NCBI GenBank assembly: GCA_003248865.1
Contig: QFPK01000023.1
Coordinates: 1-44,215, forward strand
DNA length: 44,215 bases
From: Sphingomonas sp.
GTDB lineage: Bacteria > Pseudomonadota > Alphaproteobacteria > Sphingomonadales > Sphingomonadaceae
Direction of reading: 5' to 3'
Positions 23,905-32,307 of the stretch are shown here, piece after piece. The notes beneath the pieces were generated by a model. That model had not been told where the DNA came from, searched no databases, and saw nothing but the letters and a program-made list of their open reading frames with translations. The position numbers were made by a program, and so were the translations under genes. Within the stretch, counting starts at the first letter, position 1. Each line of letters begins with the position of its first letter.

Positions 23905-25193
23905 ACTGGTGGCAGACGGATCATACCCATGACGCAGGCGCGCGCTGCTGGGTGGAAGGCGCAGACGGGCATGAGAGCTTCCCGGTGCAGAATTTGCCGC
24001 TCGGCCTGTTCTCCGACGGGGATTCGGGTCCGCGCGCAGGAGTCGCCATCGGCGATTCCGTGCTGGATCTGGCCGGTCTGGTGGACGCCGGATTGCTGCC
24101 GGAGCTGGACTATCTCGCCGATTTCACCCGTGAGCGGCTGAACGAGCTGCTGGCACTGGGCACGGAAACCCGCGTCGCGCTGCGCCACGCCCTGTTCGCT
24201 CTGCTGACGGATGCGCGCCACCGCGATACGGTGTCGCCCTTCCTGCTGCCCGCCGCCCATGCCGACATGCACCTGCCCTGCGAAGTGGGCGACTACACCG
24301 ATTTCTATGCGGGCATCCATCATGCCATGCGGGTGGGCAAGCTGTTCCGGCCGGACGCGCCGCTGCTGCCCAATTACCGCCATGTGCCCATCGGCTATCA
24401 CGGCCGGGCCTCGTCCGTGGTGCTGTCCGGCACGCCGGTGAAACGGCCGCAGGGGCAGCTGCCCGGCGCGGACGGACCCCGCTTCGGCCCGACCGAACGG
24501 TTGGATCTGGAGCTGGAGCTGGGCGTGTGGATCGGCGCGGGCAATGAACTGGGCAGCGCCATCCCCATCAACGAGGCCGCCGACCATATCGCGGGCTTCT
24601 CCCTGCTGAACGACTGGTCCGCGCGCGACGTGCAGACATGGGAATATCAGCCGCTGGGCCCGTTCCTCGCCAAGAATTTCCTCACCAGCGTCAGCCCCTG
24701 GATCGTCACGCCGGAAGCGCTGGCCCCGTTCCGCGAGGCCGCGTTCGCGCGCGGCGCAGGCGAACCCACCCCCCTGCCCTACCTGCTGGATTCCGACGAT
24801 CAGGCCCATGGCGGGCTGTCGCTGGAGCTGGGGGTCTGGCTGCAGACCCGTGCCATGCGCGACGCCGGGCTGCCCGAAGTGCAGCTCACCGCAGGCAATT
24901 CGCAGGCGCTATACTGGACGGTGCAGCAAATGGTCGCGCACCACACGGTGGGCGGCTGCAACCTGATGGCGGGAGACCTGTTCGGCACCGGCACCATTTC
25001 CGGCGAGGCGGACGGCAGCGAAGGCTCGCTTCTGGAGCTGACCCAAGGCGGCAAGGCGCCGGTCACCCTGCCCTCGGGCGAGACGCGCAGCTTCCTGCAG
25101 GATGGCGACAGGCTGCGGATTTCGGCGGTTGCGCGCGCTGACGGCTATGCCAGCATCGGGTTCGGACCATGCGTAGGTGAAGTTCTCGGCTGA
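23901..25193 (+). CDS. fahA: Fumarylacetoacetase
   Basis: FahA hydrolyses fumarylacetoacetate to fumarate and acetoacetate, ending tyrosine breakdown. The 430-residue length equals the eukaryotic-type enzyme. Key segments are the N-terminal SH3-like part (NLPLGLFSDGDSGPRAGVAIGDSVLDL), DYTDFYAGIHHAMRVG with the catalytic His, the metal-binding LDLELELGVWIG, and NDWSARDVQTWEYQPLGPF with the metal-binding Asp. C-terminal GDLFGTGTISGE is also typical. ATG 23901 overlaps the hmgA stop (ATGA), which fixes the start although the frame is open 18 codons further upstream. Confidence 0.97.
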   Translation: MNWWQTDHTHDAGARCWVEGADGHESFPVQNLPLGLFSDGDSGPRAGVAIGDSVLDLAGLVDAGLLPELDYLADFTRERLNELLALGTETRVALRHALFALLTDARHRDTVSPFLLPAAHADMHLPCEVGDYTDFYAGIHHAMRVGKLFRPDAPLLPNYRHVPIGYHGRASSVVLSGTPVKRPQGQLPGADGPRFGPTERLDLELELGVWIGAGNELGSAIPINEAADHIAGFSLLNDWSARDVQTWEYQPLGPFLAKNFLTSVSPWIVTPEALAPFREAAFARGAGEPTPLPYLLDSDDQAHGGLSLELGVWLQTRAMRDAGLPEVQLTAGNSQALYWTVQQMVAHHTVGGCNLMAGDLFGTGTISGEADGSEGSLLELTQGGKAPVTLPSGETRSFLQDGDRLRISAVARADGYASIGFGPCVGEVLG

Positions 25194-25195
25194 GC

Positions 25196-25237
25196 TTGAC
25201 CCGTATCAAGACAGCATTGCCTTCGCTGGCGCATAGG
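25196..25237 (+). promoter_or_regulatory. FNR/FixK-type box and -10 element before the stress operon
   Basis: TTGACCCGTATCAA (25196-25209) matches the CRP/FNR-family consensus TTGAY-N4-RTCAA. A -10-like CATAGG (25232-25237) sits where a class II promoter needs it: the box centre (25202.5) would be at about -41.5 for a start near 25244. The site lies 67 bases before the usp start codon. It predicts induction by oxygen limitation. Confidence 0.7.
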
Positions 25238-25276
25238 GGGTAGCCAAGCTGACCCCGAGCACAGGAGAGCACGCCG

Positions 25277-26092
25277 ATGAAATCGATTCTGCTTCATCAG
25301 GGCAATGACCCGCAGTTCGAATCCCGCCTGCAGGGCGCGCTGGATCTGGCGCGCTTCACCGAAGGCCATCTGGAAGTGCTGCAGACGCGGCGCGTGCCCG
25401 CCTTCCTGGGCGCGGACGCCGCCGGTTTCGCCGGCAGCGCCGCCATGGTGGTGCAGCTGCTGGAAGACGAAGCCAAGCTCGCCGAAGCCGAGCGGGTGGC
25501 GCTGTCCAAACGGCTGGACGGCGAAGGCATCTCCTACAGCTTCACCGAGTCGCTGGGCGAACCCTCGCAGACGCTGGTGGACCGCTCGCTGCTGTCGGAC
25601 GTGATCGTGATGTCGCTGGCTTCCAGCGACGCAAAGGAACTGGCCACCACGCTGGCTGCCGTCGTCACCAAGGCCGACGCGCCGGTGCTGGCGATGCCGG
25701 CCAAGGCGGCCCGGCTGGAGATCGAGAAGCCGGTGCTGGTCGCCTGGAAGCCGACGCCCGAAGCCGCCCATGCGGTGAAGCGCTCCGTCAGCCTGCTGAA
25801 GCAGGCCGCGCGGGTGGACGTGCTGACCATCGACCCCACGGGAACGGGCGAGCTGCCGCCGACGGCGGTCTCCTCCTATCTCTCGCGCCACGGCATCGGC
25901 TCCGAACTGCATGAGCGCACATCGGGCAGCGGCAGCACGGCCGACACGCTGCTGGCGACCGCGAAGGAACTGGGCTCCGGCCTGATCGTGATGGGCGGCT
26001 ATGGCCGCAGCCGCGCGATGGAGTTCCTGCTGGGCGGCGTGACCCGCCGGCTGCTGAGCTCCGCCGACATCCCGCTTCTGCTGGCGCACTGA
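25277..26092 (+). CDS. Tandem universal stress protein
   Basis: The 271-residue protein is a double UspA domain. The first domain (residues about 1-145) is degenerate; the second ends with the ATP-binding signature LIVMGGYGRSRAMEFLLGG followed by VTRRLLSSADIPLLLAH, typical of nucleotide-binding Usp proteins. Such proteins bind ATP and help survival in stress or energy limitation, but their targets are often unknown. The start ATG 25277 follows AGGAGAG. It is the first gene of a probable three-gene operon with the DUF6325-like and SHOCT proteins. The FNR/FixK box upstream suggests anaerobic or microaerobic induction. Confidence 0.92.
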   Translation: MKSILLHQGNDPQFESRLQGALDLARFTEGHLEVLQTRRVPAFLGADAAGFAGSAAMVVQLLEDEAKLAEAERVALSKRLDGEGISYSFTESLGEPSQTLVDRSLLSDVIVMSLASSDAKELATTLAAVVTKADAPVLAMPAKAARLEIEKPVLVAWKPTPEAAHAVKRSVSLLKQAARVDVLTIDPTGTGELPPTAVSSYLSRHGIGSELHERTSGSGSTADTLLATAKELGSGLIVMGGYGRSRAMEFLLGGVTRRLLSSADIPLLLAH

Positions 26093-26154
26093 TCACCCGT
26101 CATCATCCCGACATCGGGTGATGGCACAGCGCGGCAGTTGCCGTGGAGATTGTC

Positions 26155-26607
26155 ATGACTGCATCGATTGGCCCGGTTGAGTTTCTGCTGCTGGGATTTG
26201 AAGGAAACCGCTTCAACGGCGCCATCGCGCCCGCGCTGGGCGACTTGGTGGGCAACGGCCTGATCCGGCTGCTGGATGTCGCTGTGGTCATCAAGGATGA
26301 AAGCGGTGAAGCCGCCATCCTGGAAATGCAGGAGCTGCCCGAGGACGTGGCCGATGCCATCCGCTCGCTGGCGGGGGAATCGCGCGGGCTGATGTCGGAA
26401 GCGGACCTTCTGGACGTGGCCGACAATCTGGAACCCGCGACGACTGTGGCCGCGCTGCTGGTGGAACATATCTGGGCAACCCGCTTTTCCGATGCCGTCC
26501 GCGCGGCCGGCGGAGAGCTGCTGGTGGCCGAACGCATCCCCGGCGATGTGATCGACGAGGCACGGGCCACGCTGACGGCGGCGGCCCAACTGATTGGAGG
26601 CGAATGA
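26155..26607 (+). CDS. DUF6325-like protein
   Basis: The 150-residue protein matches the DUF6325 pattern: GPVEFLLLGFEGNRFNGAIAPALGDLV at the N-terminus, then LIRLLDVAVVIKDESG and a C-terminal GDVIDEARATL. There is no signal peptide or membrane segment. The function is unknown in the family. ATG 26155 is preferred to the GTG at 26143 because GGAG lies 6 bases before it. Its stop lies 1 base before the next gene's ATG. It lies 62 bases after usp; the same pairing with a SHOCT protein is often seen, which suggests a membrane- or stress-related unit. The family assignment is from memory of its pattern. Confidence 0.72.
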   Translation: MTASIGPVEFLLLGFEGNRFNGAIAPALGDLVGNGLIRLLDVAVVIKDESGEAAILEMQELPEDVADAIRSLAGESRGLMSEADLLDVADNLEPATTVAALLVEHIWATRFSDAVRAAGGELLVAERIPGDVIDEARATLTAAAQLIGGE

Positions 26608-26608
26608 C

Positions 26609-26935
26609 ATGCTGGGATCGAGAAGCGGACGGCCGAGCCTGATCGGTCGCGCGGCAGGCACCGCGGCGCGCACGGCAGTGATCACCAAGACGGCGACGGC
26701 CGTTGCCGGCAGCTCGGCGGCGAAGCAGCAGCAGAAGGCCCATGCGGCCGAACTGGCGCATGCCGAACGCATGGCGGCCGTCAGCGCATCCGCAGCGCCT
26801 GCCGCAGCAGCGGCCCCTGCCCCCGCCGCCGGGGGCGAGGCGGTGGAAGCGCTGCGCAAGCTGTCGGCTGCGCACGACAACGGCATCCTCACGGACTCCG
26901 AATTCATCGCCAAGGTGAAGGAACGGCTGGCCTGA
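26609..26935 (+). CDS. Small SHOCT-domain protein
   Basis: The ATG at 26609, after GGAGG at a spacing of 8, gives 108 residues. Residues about 1-45 are small and basic (SRSGRPSLIGRAAGTAARTAV), followed by an Ala/Pro-rich linker (about 60-75) and a C-terminal SHOCT motif (EALRKLSAAHDNGILTDSEF), a short helix pair thought to mediate oligomerisation. There is no catalytic domain. The gene overlaps the preceding coding region in context (stop and start almost touching) and is followed by a bidirectional terminator, marking the end of the operon. Confidence 0.8.
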   Translation: MLGSRSGRPSLIGRAAGTAARTAVITKTATAVAGSSAAKQQQKAHAAELAHAERMAAVSASAAPAAAAAPAPAAGGEAVEALRKLSAAHDNGILTDSEFIAKVKERLA

Positions 26936-26956
26936 TCGCCGCCGTCGGCTGAACGA

Positions 26957-26992
26957 AAAAGAGCCCGGAACCTGCAGGTTCCGGGCTCTTTT
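26957..26992. terminator. Bidirectional terminator between SHOCT gene and TonB receptor
   Basis: A perfect 36-base palindrome (arms beginning AAAAGAGCCCGGAACC) has an A-run on its left and a T-run on its right. It therefore works on both strands for the two convergent units ending at 26935 and 27010. Confidence 0.93.
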
Positions 26993-27009
26993 CGTGCCTT
27001 TGCGTCAGG

Positions 27010-29919
27010 TCAGATCTTGTATTCGATCATCAGCGTGAAGGAGCGGCCGCGCGGATCGGCGACACGCGGTTCCCAGCTGCTGCCGGCGCCGCTGTTGCTG
27101 TCGTAGGTGATCGCGAACGGCGGATCCTTGTCGAACAGGTTCTTGATGCCCGCCGTGATGCTCCAGGCATCGTTCGGGCGATAGCCCGCCGACAGGTTGT
27201 AGATGGTGTAGGGCTTCACCCGCACATGCAGGTCCGGCGGATCGACCCGGCCGGAGGTCACCCCGGGCAGTTCCTGGTTGGTGTAGCCGGAGCGGTGCAG
27301 CTGCGAAATCGAGGCAACCCACGGGCCTTGGGTGTAGGTGAAGAAGATGTTGTGCTTCCACTTCAGGCCAAGATCGCCCGAGAAGGTAAAGCGGCCCACT
27401 TCACTGACGCCCTGCGGTGCACCCGGCACCAGCCGTGAGCGCTTCTTCAACAACATGCTGCCGTCAAAGCCCACGGAGAGGTTACCCGCAAACAACGGGG
27501 TATTGGCGCGCCCGGCGAATTCGATGCCGGACGTTTCCGTCTCTCCACTGTTCACCCAGGTGCGGTCGATGGTGGTGATGGCCCCCGATCCGTCGCGAAT
27601 GAAGCGATCTTCGAAGATGCTGTAGTTCGCAATCATGTCCTGCAGCGTCAGCACATCGATCCTGCCTTCGCGGCGGATATGCCACCAGTCGGCGGAGACC
27701 ATGATGTTGGAAGCCGGTTCAAGCACGACACCGGCAGACCATTGGCGCGAGCTTTCAGGCCCCAGGTCGGGTCGGCCTCCGGTCAGAACCGTCGGGCTGA
27801 TGGAATCGCAGCCCGGAATGGTGGTGTCCACCCGGCCGGCCGAGCAGGTCGCCGGATCGTAGAGGTCACGGCCCGAGTAGGGCGATTCAAGGGTGCCGTT
27901 GTAGATCTGGTTAAAGGTCGGCACCCGGAAGCTGGTGCTGTAGGAACCACGGACCATGATCTGCTTGATAGGCCGATACTTGGCCGTGAACTTCGGATTG
28001 GTGGTTGTGCCGAAGCCGGTGTAATCATCCACGCGGAAGGCACCAGTCAGTTCGAAGCCGGTGAACAACGGCACCATGACTTCCGCATAGGCGGCTTTCA
28101 CATCACGGGTGCGGCTGTCCAGCGCGTTGGCATCATCGAAGGGGGCATTGAAAATATGGGGGCGGCTGGCCGCCTCGCGCGAATCCCCATTGAAGCTATA
28201 CTCCTCTCTGCGCCAGTCGACCCCGAAGGCCGCCTGCACTGTGCCGCCCCACACATCGAACAGCGGGCCGGTGGCAGCGGCATCGATCTGCCACAATGCA
28301 TACTTGCCCCCATACAGCTTCACCCCCGCGGCGGACGTGGCTGCGATCAGGGCCATCGCCTCAGCAGACTGAGTTTCACCGGGCAGCAGGAAAGGATTGA
28401 TCATGCCCGTCATCAGGGCATCCACCATACCGTTCGCGATGATGTTGCCGTTCCCGTCACGCACGGTACGGGTGTAGAAGTATCCGGAGCCCAGCGTAGA
28501 GTTGGACTCGCTCATCCCATAAGACACGCCGGCATGATACTCCCAGGGCCCGGCAATCGGGCCGTCAGCCGTCAGGGCCAAGCGCATCGTTTCCGTGCTG
28601 GTTTCGATCTCGCGATTGCCGCATTCCAGGCAGCGCCAGCGCAGCGCCATCGGCAACCCCCGGTTCGCTTCCAGCGAGGGGAACACGCTGACCAATTGAT
28701 TGAATACGCGATCATAGGTGGCTGCGCTGTACTGGTTGCGCACATACACATAGTTCAGTGCTGTCGCCGCCGCAGAGGCGCTGGATGACATCTGGTTGGC
28801 CGAGAAGCTCTTCTTCGAATCCGCCTGCGACCCGGTGATTTCGAACTTCACTTCATGGTCGCCCAGCCGCTTGGTCGCGGCGCCGTAGTAGGAAATGGTA
28901 CGGATGGGCTGCGCCAGTACGGCAGCCCGGCCGGTATCCCAAGCGCAGGCATATTGTGCGGTGGGCACATCCCACAGCAGATGGTCGTAGGAATCCATCC
29001 CTCCGACAGAATCGCAACCCGCGCCACCGGGAAGGTCCAGCGGGTTGATACCCCCGCCGGCGCGAACCGTGGTGCTGCCGGGCAGGAACGGCGCCGTCGC
29101 GGCGGAATTGATGATGGTGCCGTTGGGGCTGTTGGGCGATACGCCCAGCGGGAAGATGGTGGCAAAGGGCGTGCCGCGCGTATCGACCGACAGCCCGCGA
29201 TCCACCTGGAAGGTATTCACGAAATCACGCTGGTTCCCGCGCAGCATCTTGTTGTCGCTGATGGAGGCAGCGAACATCACGTTGAAGCCGTCATTCTCCA
29301 GATCGCCATGGCCGGCCACGAACGAGCCGCGCCAGATGTTGCCGCCGCCCGCTTCGGTCACGTCCATAAAGCCGGTTGCCTTGGCACCCTGGAAATTGCT
29401 GTAGGTGATGAAGTTGATCACGCCGCCCACGGCATCGGTGCCGTAGATGGCCGAGGCGCCGTCCTTCAGCACTTCGATCCGCTCAACTGACGACATCGGG
29501 ATCTGGTTCACATCGACCACGCCGCCGTTCAGGCCGTGCGCTGGCACGCGGCGGCCGTTCAACAGCACCAGCGTGGCGGCAGCGCCCTGTCCGCGCAGGT
29601 TTGCAGAGGAGGCGCCGTTGTTGCCGCGCGCCGCGCCCGACACCACGTCGGCATTGGACGACAGGTTGTCGAGGCCGTTGCCGTTGGAGGTTAGGAACGC
29701 AATGAACTGTTCAGGGCTGTTGATACCTTCGCGGCGCAGGTCGTCGGTGGTGATCACCGACAGCGGCACCGGGCTGTCCTCGATGGAACGCTTGATACGC
29801 GAACCCGTCACCACGATCAGGTCATCCTGGGCGGAAACCGTTTCTGCCGTTCCTTGCGCCAGCGCCGGCACGGAGAGGCAGGTGCTGCATAGAATCGCGG
29901 CAACAGATAGCTTCATCAT
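27010..29919 (-). CDS. TonB-dependent outer-membrane receptor
   Basis: The 969-residue protein is a TonB-dependent receptor that would import a substrate across the outer membrane with energy from TonB-ExbBD. It has a signal peptide (MMKLSVAAILCSTCLSVPALAQ), a TonB-box-like LIVVTGSRI near residue 34-42, a plug domain (VPLSVITTDDLRREGI, NLRGQGAAATLVLLNGRRV, SSVERIEVLKDGASAIYGTDA and VGGVINFIT) and a C-terminal beta-barrel ending NPLFDK-like and MIEYKI. It is divergent from hutC across 249 bases and beside the hut operon, so histidine, urocanate or a histidine-containing peptide is a plausible substrate, but the sequence alone does not show the ligand. AAGGGG lies just before the ATG. Confidence 0.93.
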   Translation of the reverse strand: MMKLSVAAILCSTCLSVPALAQGTAETVSAQDDLIVVTGSRIKRSIEDSPVPLSVITTDDLRREGINSPEQFIAFLTSNGNGLDNLSSNADVVSGAARGNNGASSANLRGQGAAATLVLLNGRRVPAHGLNGGVVDVNQIPMSSVERIEVLKDGASAIYGTDAVGGVINFITYSNFQGAKATGFMDVTEAGGGNIWRGSFVAGHGDLENDGFNVMFAASISDNKMLRGNQRDFVNTFQVDRGLSVDTRGTPFATIFPLGVSPNSPNGTIINSAATAPFLPGSTTVRAGGGINPLDLPGGAGCDSVGGMDSYDHLLWDVPTAQYACAWDTGRAAVLAQPIRTISYYGAATKRLGDHEVKFEITGSQADSKKSFSANQMSSSASAAATALNYVYVRNQYSAATYDRVFNQLVSVFPSLEANRGLPMALRWRCLECGNREIETSTETMRLALTADGPIAGPWEYHAGVSYGMSESNSTLGSGYFYTRTVRDGNGNIIANGMVDALMTGMINPFLLPGETQSAEAMALIAATSAAGVKLYGGKYALWQIDAAATGPLFDVWGGTVQAAFGVDWRREEYSFNGDSREAASRPHIFNAPFDDANALDSRTRDVKAAYAEVMVPLFTGFELTGAFRVDDYTGFGTTTNPKFTAKYRPIKQIMVRGSYSTSFRVPTFNQIYNGTLESPYSGRDLYDPATCSAGRVDTTIPGCDSISPTVLTGGRPDLGPESSRQWSAGVVLEPASNIMVSADWWHIRREGRIDVLTLQDMIANYSIFEDRFIRDGSGAITTIDRTWVNSGETETSGIEFAGRANTPLFAGNLSVGFDGSMLLKKRSRLVPGAPQGVSEVGRFTFSGDLGLKWKHNIFFTYTQGPWVASISQLHRSGYTNQELPGVTSGRVDPPDLHVRVKPYTIYNLSAGYRPNDAWSITAGIKNLFDKDPPFAITYDSNSGAGSSWEPRVADPRGRSFTLMIEYKI

Positions 29920-30071
29920 TTACCCCTTTTGTTGTGATCAGAAGCCGCCTTTTAGGTCTTGCTCCTGCATGAACCGCTCGTTCATCAGTCAGCAATATTT
30001 GTCAGGTTCGGAAAGCCGCGCAACGGGAATTTCGCACTGCGGCAATATATGCGTCATGGATTGGTAAAGGG

Positions 30072-30129
30072 TTGCATAACGGCAACAGCCGGGGGCATCG
30101 GCAGGGCGAATTGCCGGACCTTCGGCAAT
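30072..30129. promoter_or_regulatory. Inverted repeats in the TonB receptor-hutC intergenic region
   Basis: TTGC-ATAACG-GCAA (30072-30085) and ATTGCCG-GACCTT-CGGCAAT (30110-30129, perfect 7-bp arms) share TTGC/GCAA arms. They lie 84 to 40 bases before the hutC start. They differ from the HutC-type site at 32281, so another regulator may act here. The remaining part of 29920-30168 holds no gene. Confidence 0.4.
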
Positions 30130-30168
30130 GGTGCAACGTAACCGGCAGAGAGGTTTCCAGGAGAAGGA

Positions 30169-30894
30169 ATGCAGCCGCAACCACCTGTGAACGCGAGCAT
30201 TCCGCCACTCGACGGAGAGGGGCCGCTGTGGCTTCAGATCCGCCGTGCGCTGGCGCAGGCCGTGCTGTCCGGTGAATGGGCCGCCGGCACGCGCATCCCG
30301 TCCGAACTGGTGCTGACCGGCCATTACCAGACGTCGCGGATGACGGTGAACAAGGCGATCCAGAGCCTCGCCTCCGAAGGGCTTGTCGCAAGGCGCCCCC
30401 GGATCGGCACCATCGTGACGGGCCGCGCGCGCGAACGGCCGGTGCTGGAAATCTGGGATGCAGCCGATGCGGTGCGCCGCGAGGGCGGCCATTATGGCTA
30501 TCGGCTGCTCGAATGCGAGACTGTCGTCAGCGGGCTGGACGGCCTGCCCTCCATCCGCATCCTGTGCCTGCACCTTTCAGACGGCCGCCCGTTCCAGCTG
30601 GAAGAGCGGCTGGTGAACCGGGCAGCCGCCCCGGCGCTGGCCTGCGGGTTGCTGCGCGATGTCAGCCCAGGCCAGTGGCTGCTGGCGAACGTGCCCTGGA
30701 CGGACGCCCGGCACAGCATCACCGCGCGCCGGGCCGGGCCGACCGTCGCCGAACATCTCGCGCTTGGGGAAGGCGCCGCCTGCCTGCTGGTGGAACGGCG
30801 CACCTGGAACGACGACCTCCCCGTCACGCTCGGCCGCTTCTGGTATCCGGGCGACGACAGCGAAGGGAGCGCCCGCTTCCGCCCGAGCTGGTAG
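30169..30894 (+). CDS. hutC: Histidine-utilisation repressor HutC
   Basis: HutC is a GntR-family repressor of hut genes that releases DNA when urocanate binds. The 241 residues show the N-terminal GntR winged helix (residues 20-90: WLQIRRALAQAVLSGEWAAG, TRIPSELVLTGHYQTSRMTV, LVARRPRIGTIV) and the UTRA effector domain (RPFQLEERLVNRAAAP, LLVERRTWND). The strong ribosome binding site AGGAGAAGGA immediately precedes the ATG at 30169. It converges on hutF (stops 4 bases apart) and is divergent from the TonB receptor. The palindrome between hutF and hutI is its likely operator. Confidence 0.93.
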   Translation: MQPQPPVNASIPPLDGEGPLWLQIRRALAQAVLSGEWAAGTRIPSELVLTGHYQTSRMTVNKAIQSLASEGLVARRPRIGTIVTGRARERPVLEIWDAADAVRREGGHYGYRLLECETVVSGLDGLPSIRILCLHLSDGRPFQLEERLVNRAAAPALACGLLRDVSPGQWLLANVPWTDARHSITARRAGPTVAEHLALGEGAACLLVERRTWNDDLPVTLGRFWYPGDDSEGSARFRPSW

Positions 30895-30898
30895 GCAA

Positions 30899-32236
30899 TC
30901 AGCCCAGAAGCTGCACGGCCGCCATCTGGAAGCGCCGCTCGATTTCGTCGCGCGCATGGTGCCGCCCGCCAGAGACGACCCGCCGCCCGCCGCGCCAGAC
31001 GCTCTCCACCCGGCCGTTGCCGAATATCCAGCGATCCAGCGCCAGATCGCCCATGCCCAGCGGGTCCGGCGCCAGCGCGACGAGATCGGCCCGGCCGCCA
31101 ATCTTCAGCACAGGCGCCTCTCCCAGTGCCTGCCCGCCGCCCGCCAGCGCCGCCTCAAACAGGAACCGCCCGCTGGAGCGATCCGGCGCCGCCAGCACAT
31201 TGCGCTGCCGCCTGATCAGGCGCTGGCCATATTCCAGCAGCCGCAGTTCCTCGGCGGCATCGATCCGCACATTGGAATCGCTGCCCACACCGAACCGCCC
31301 GCCGGCAGCCACGAAGTCGGCGGCCGGGAAGATGCCGTCGCCCAGGTTGGCCTCGGTGATCGGGCACAGCCCCGCGACCGCACCGCTGGCAGCCAGCCGA
31401 GCCGTCTCGGCCTCCGTCATGTGGGTGGCGTGCACCAGACACCAGCGCGCACCGACCGGCTGATGATCCAGCAGCCATTCCACCGGCCGCTGCCCGGACC
31501 ATGTCTGGCAGTCCTGCACCTCCTTCACCTGCTCGGCGACATGGATATGCACCGGGCCTTCCGGCGCCAGCGCGACGAGCGCCGTCAGCTCCTCCGGCGT
31601 CACGGCGCGCAGCGAATGGGGGGCGATCCCCAGCACGGCATCCGGCAGCGGTGCCAGCGCGCGGGCGCTCGCGGCCAGCAGCCGCGCGAAGCCGTCCAGA
31701 TCGGAAATGAAACGCCGCTGCCCCGGTTGCGGCAACTGCCCGCCAAAACCGGCATGCGCGTAGAACACCGGCAGCAAGGTCAGCGCGATCCCAGTCTCCT
31801 GAGCCGCCGCCGCCAGCGCCGCCGCCATCTCGGCCGCATCGTCGAACGGCTGCCCGTCCGGCTGGTGGTGCAGATAATGAAACTCGCCCACGCGGGTGAA
31901 GCCGCCCTCCAACATCTCCACGAACGCCATGGCGGCAATCGCCGCCATATGGCCCGGCAGGATGCGCCCGACGATGCGGTACATCAGCTCGCGCCAGCTC
32001 CAGAAATCGTCGCCGTCCGGCCCCAGCCGGCGCTCCGCCAGCCCGGCCATCAGCCGCTGAAAGGCATGGCTGTGTAGATTGGGCAGGCCCGGCAGGGCGG
32101 TGGCGTGCCGCTCGTCCTCAGGCTCCGGCGCAACCCCGGTCTCGATGGAGGCGATGCGGCCGCCGTCGATGCGGATGCGCACGCCGCCGGCCCAGCCGTC
32201 CGGCAGCAGCGCCTGGGAAAAATGCAACACGGCCAT
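30899..32236 (-). CDS. hutF: Formimidoylglutamate deiminase
   Basis: HutF hydrolyses N-formimidoylglutamate to N-formylglutamate and ammonia, the fourth step of the five-step histidine pathway. It is an amidohydrolase-superfamily enzyme. The ATG at 32236, with GGAGGAGG just upstream, gives 445 residues; the frame extends 11 codons further. Metal-binding motifs are visible as LHSHAFQR (HxH pair), HIHVAEQ, LVHATHM and GVGSDSN with the metal-binding Asp. The C-terminal strand domain is complete (RVESVWRGGRRVV). It is divergent from hutI, with the HutC-type palindrome in the 71-base space. Confidence 0.94.
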   Translation of the reverse strand: MAVLHFSQALLPDGWAGGVRIRIDGGRIASIETGVAPEPEDERHATALPGLPNLHSHAFQRLMAGLAERRLGPDGDDFWSWRELMYRIVGRILPGHMAAIAAMAFVEMLEGGFTRVGEFHYLHHQPDGQPFDDAAEMAAALAAAAQETGIALTLLPVFYAHAGFGGQLPQPGQRRFISDLDGFARLLAASARALAPLPDAVLGIAPHSLRAVTPEELTALVALAPEGPVHIHVAEQVKEVQDCQTWSGQRPVEWLLDHQPVGARWCLVHATHMTEAETARLAASGAVAGLCPITEANLGDGIFPAADFVAAGGRFGVGSDSNVRIDAAEELRLLEYGQRLIRRQRNVLAAPDRSSGRFLFEAALAGGGQALGEAPVLKIGGRADLVALAPDPLGMGDLALDRWIFGNGRVESVWRGGRRVVSGGRHHARDEIERRFQMAAVQLLG

Positions 32237-32280
32237 CACGCCTCCTCCGAAGGGCTGGACAGGTACCATGACTCGTGGTT

Positions 32281-32292
32281 TTGTATATACAA
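32281..32292. promoter_or_regulatory. HutC operator between hutF and hutI
   Basis: TTGTATATACAA is a perfect palindrome that equals the HutC core TGTATATACA described in pseudomonads. It lies 44 bases before the hutF start and 15 bases before the hutI start, so one site could repress both divergent units. One base of extra symmetry (TTTG...CAAA) extends it to 14 bases. Confidence 0.8.
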
Positions 32293-32307
32293 ATAGGGAA
32301 TCACGCC

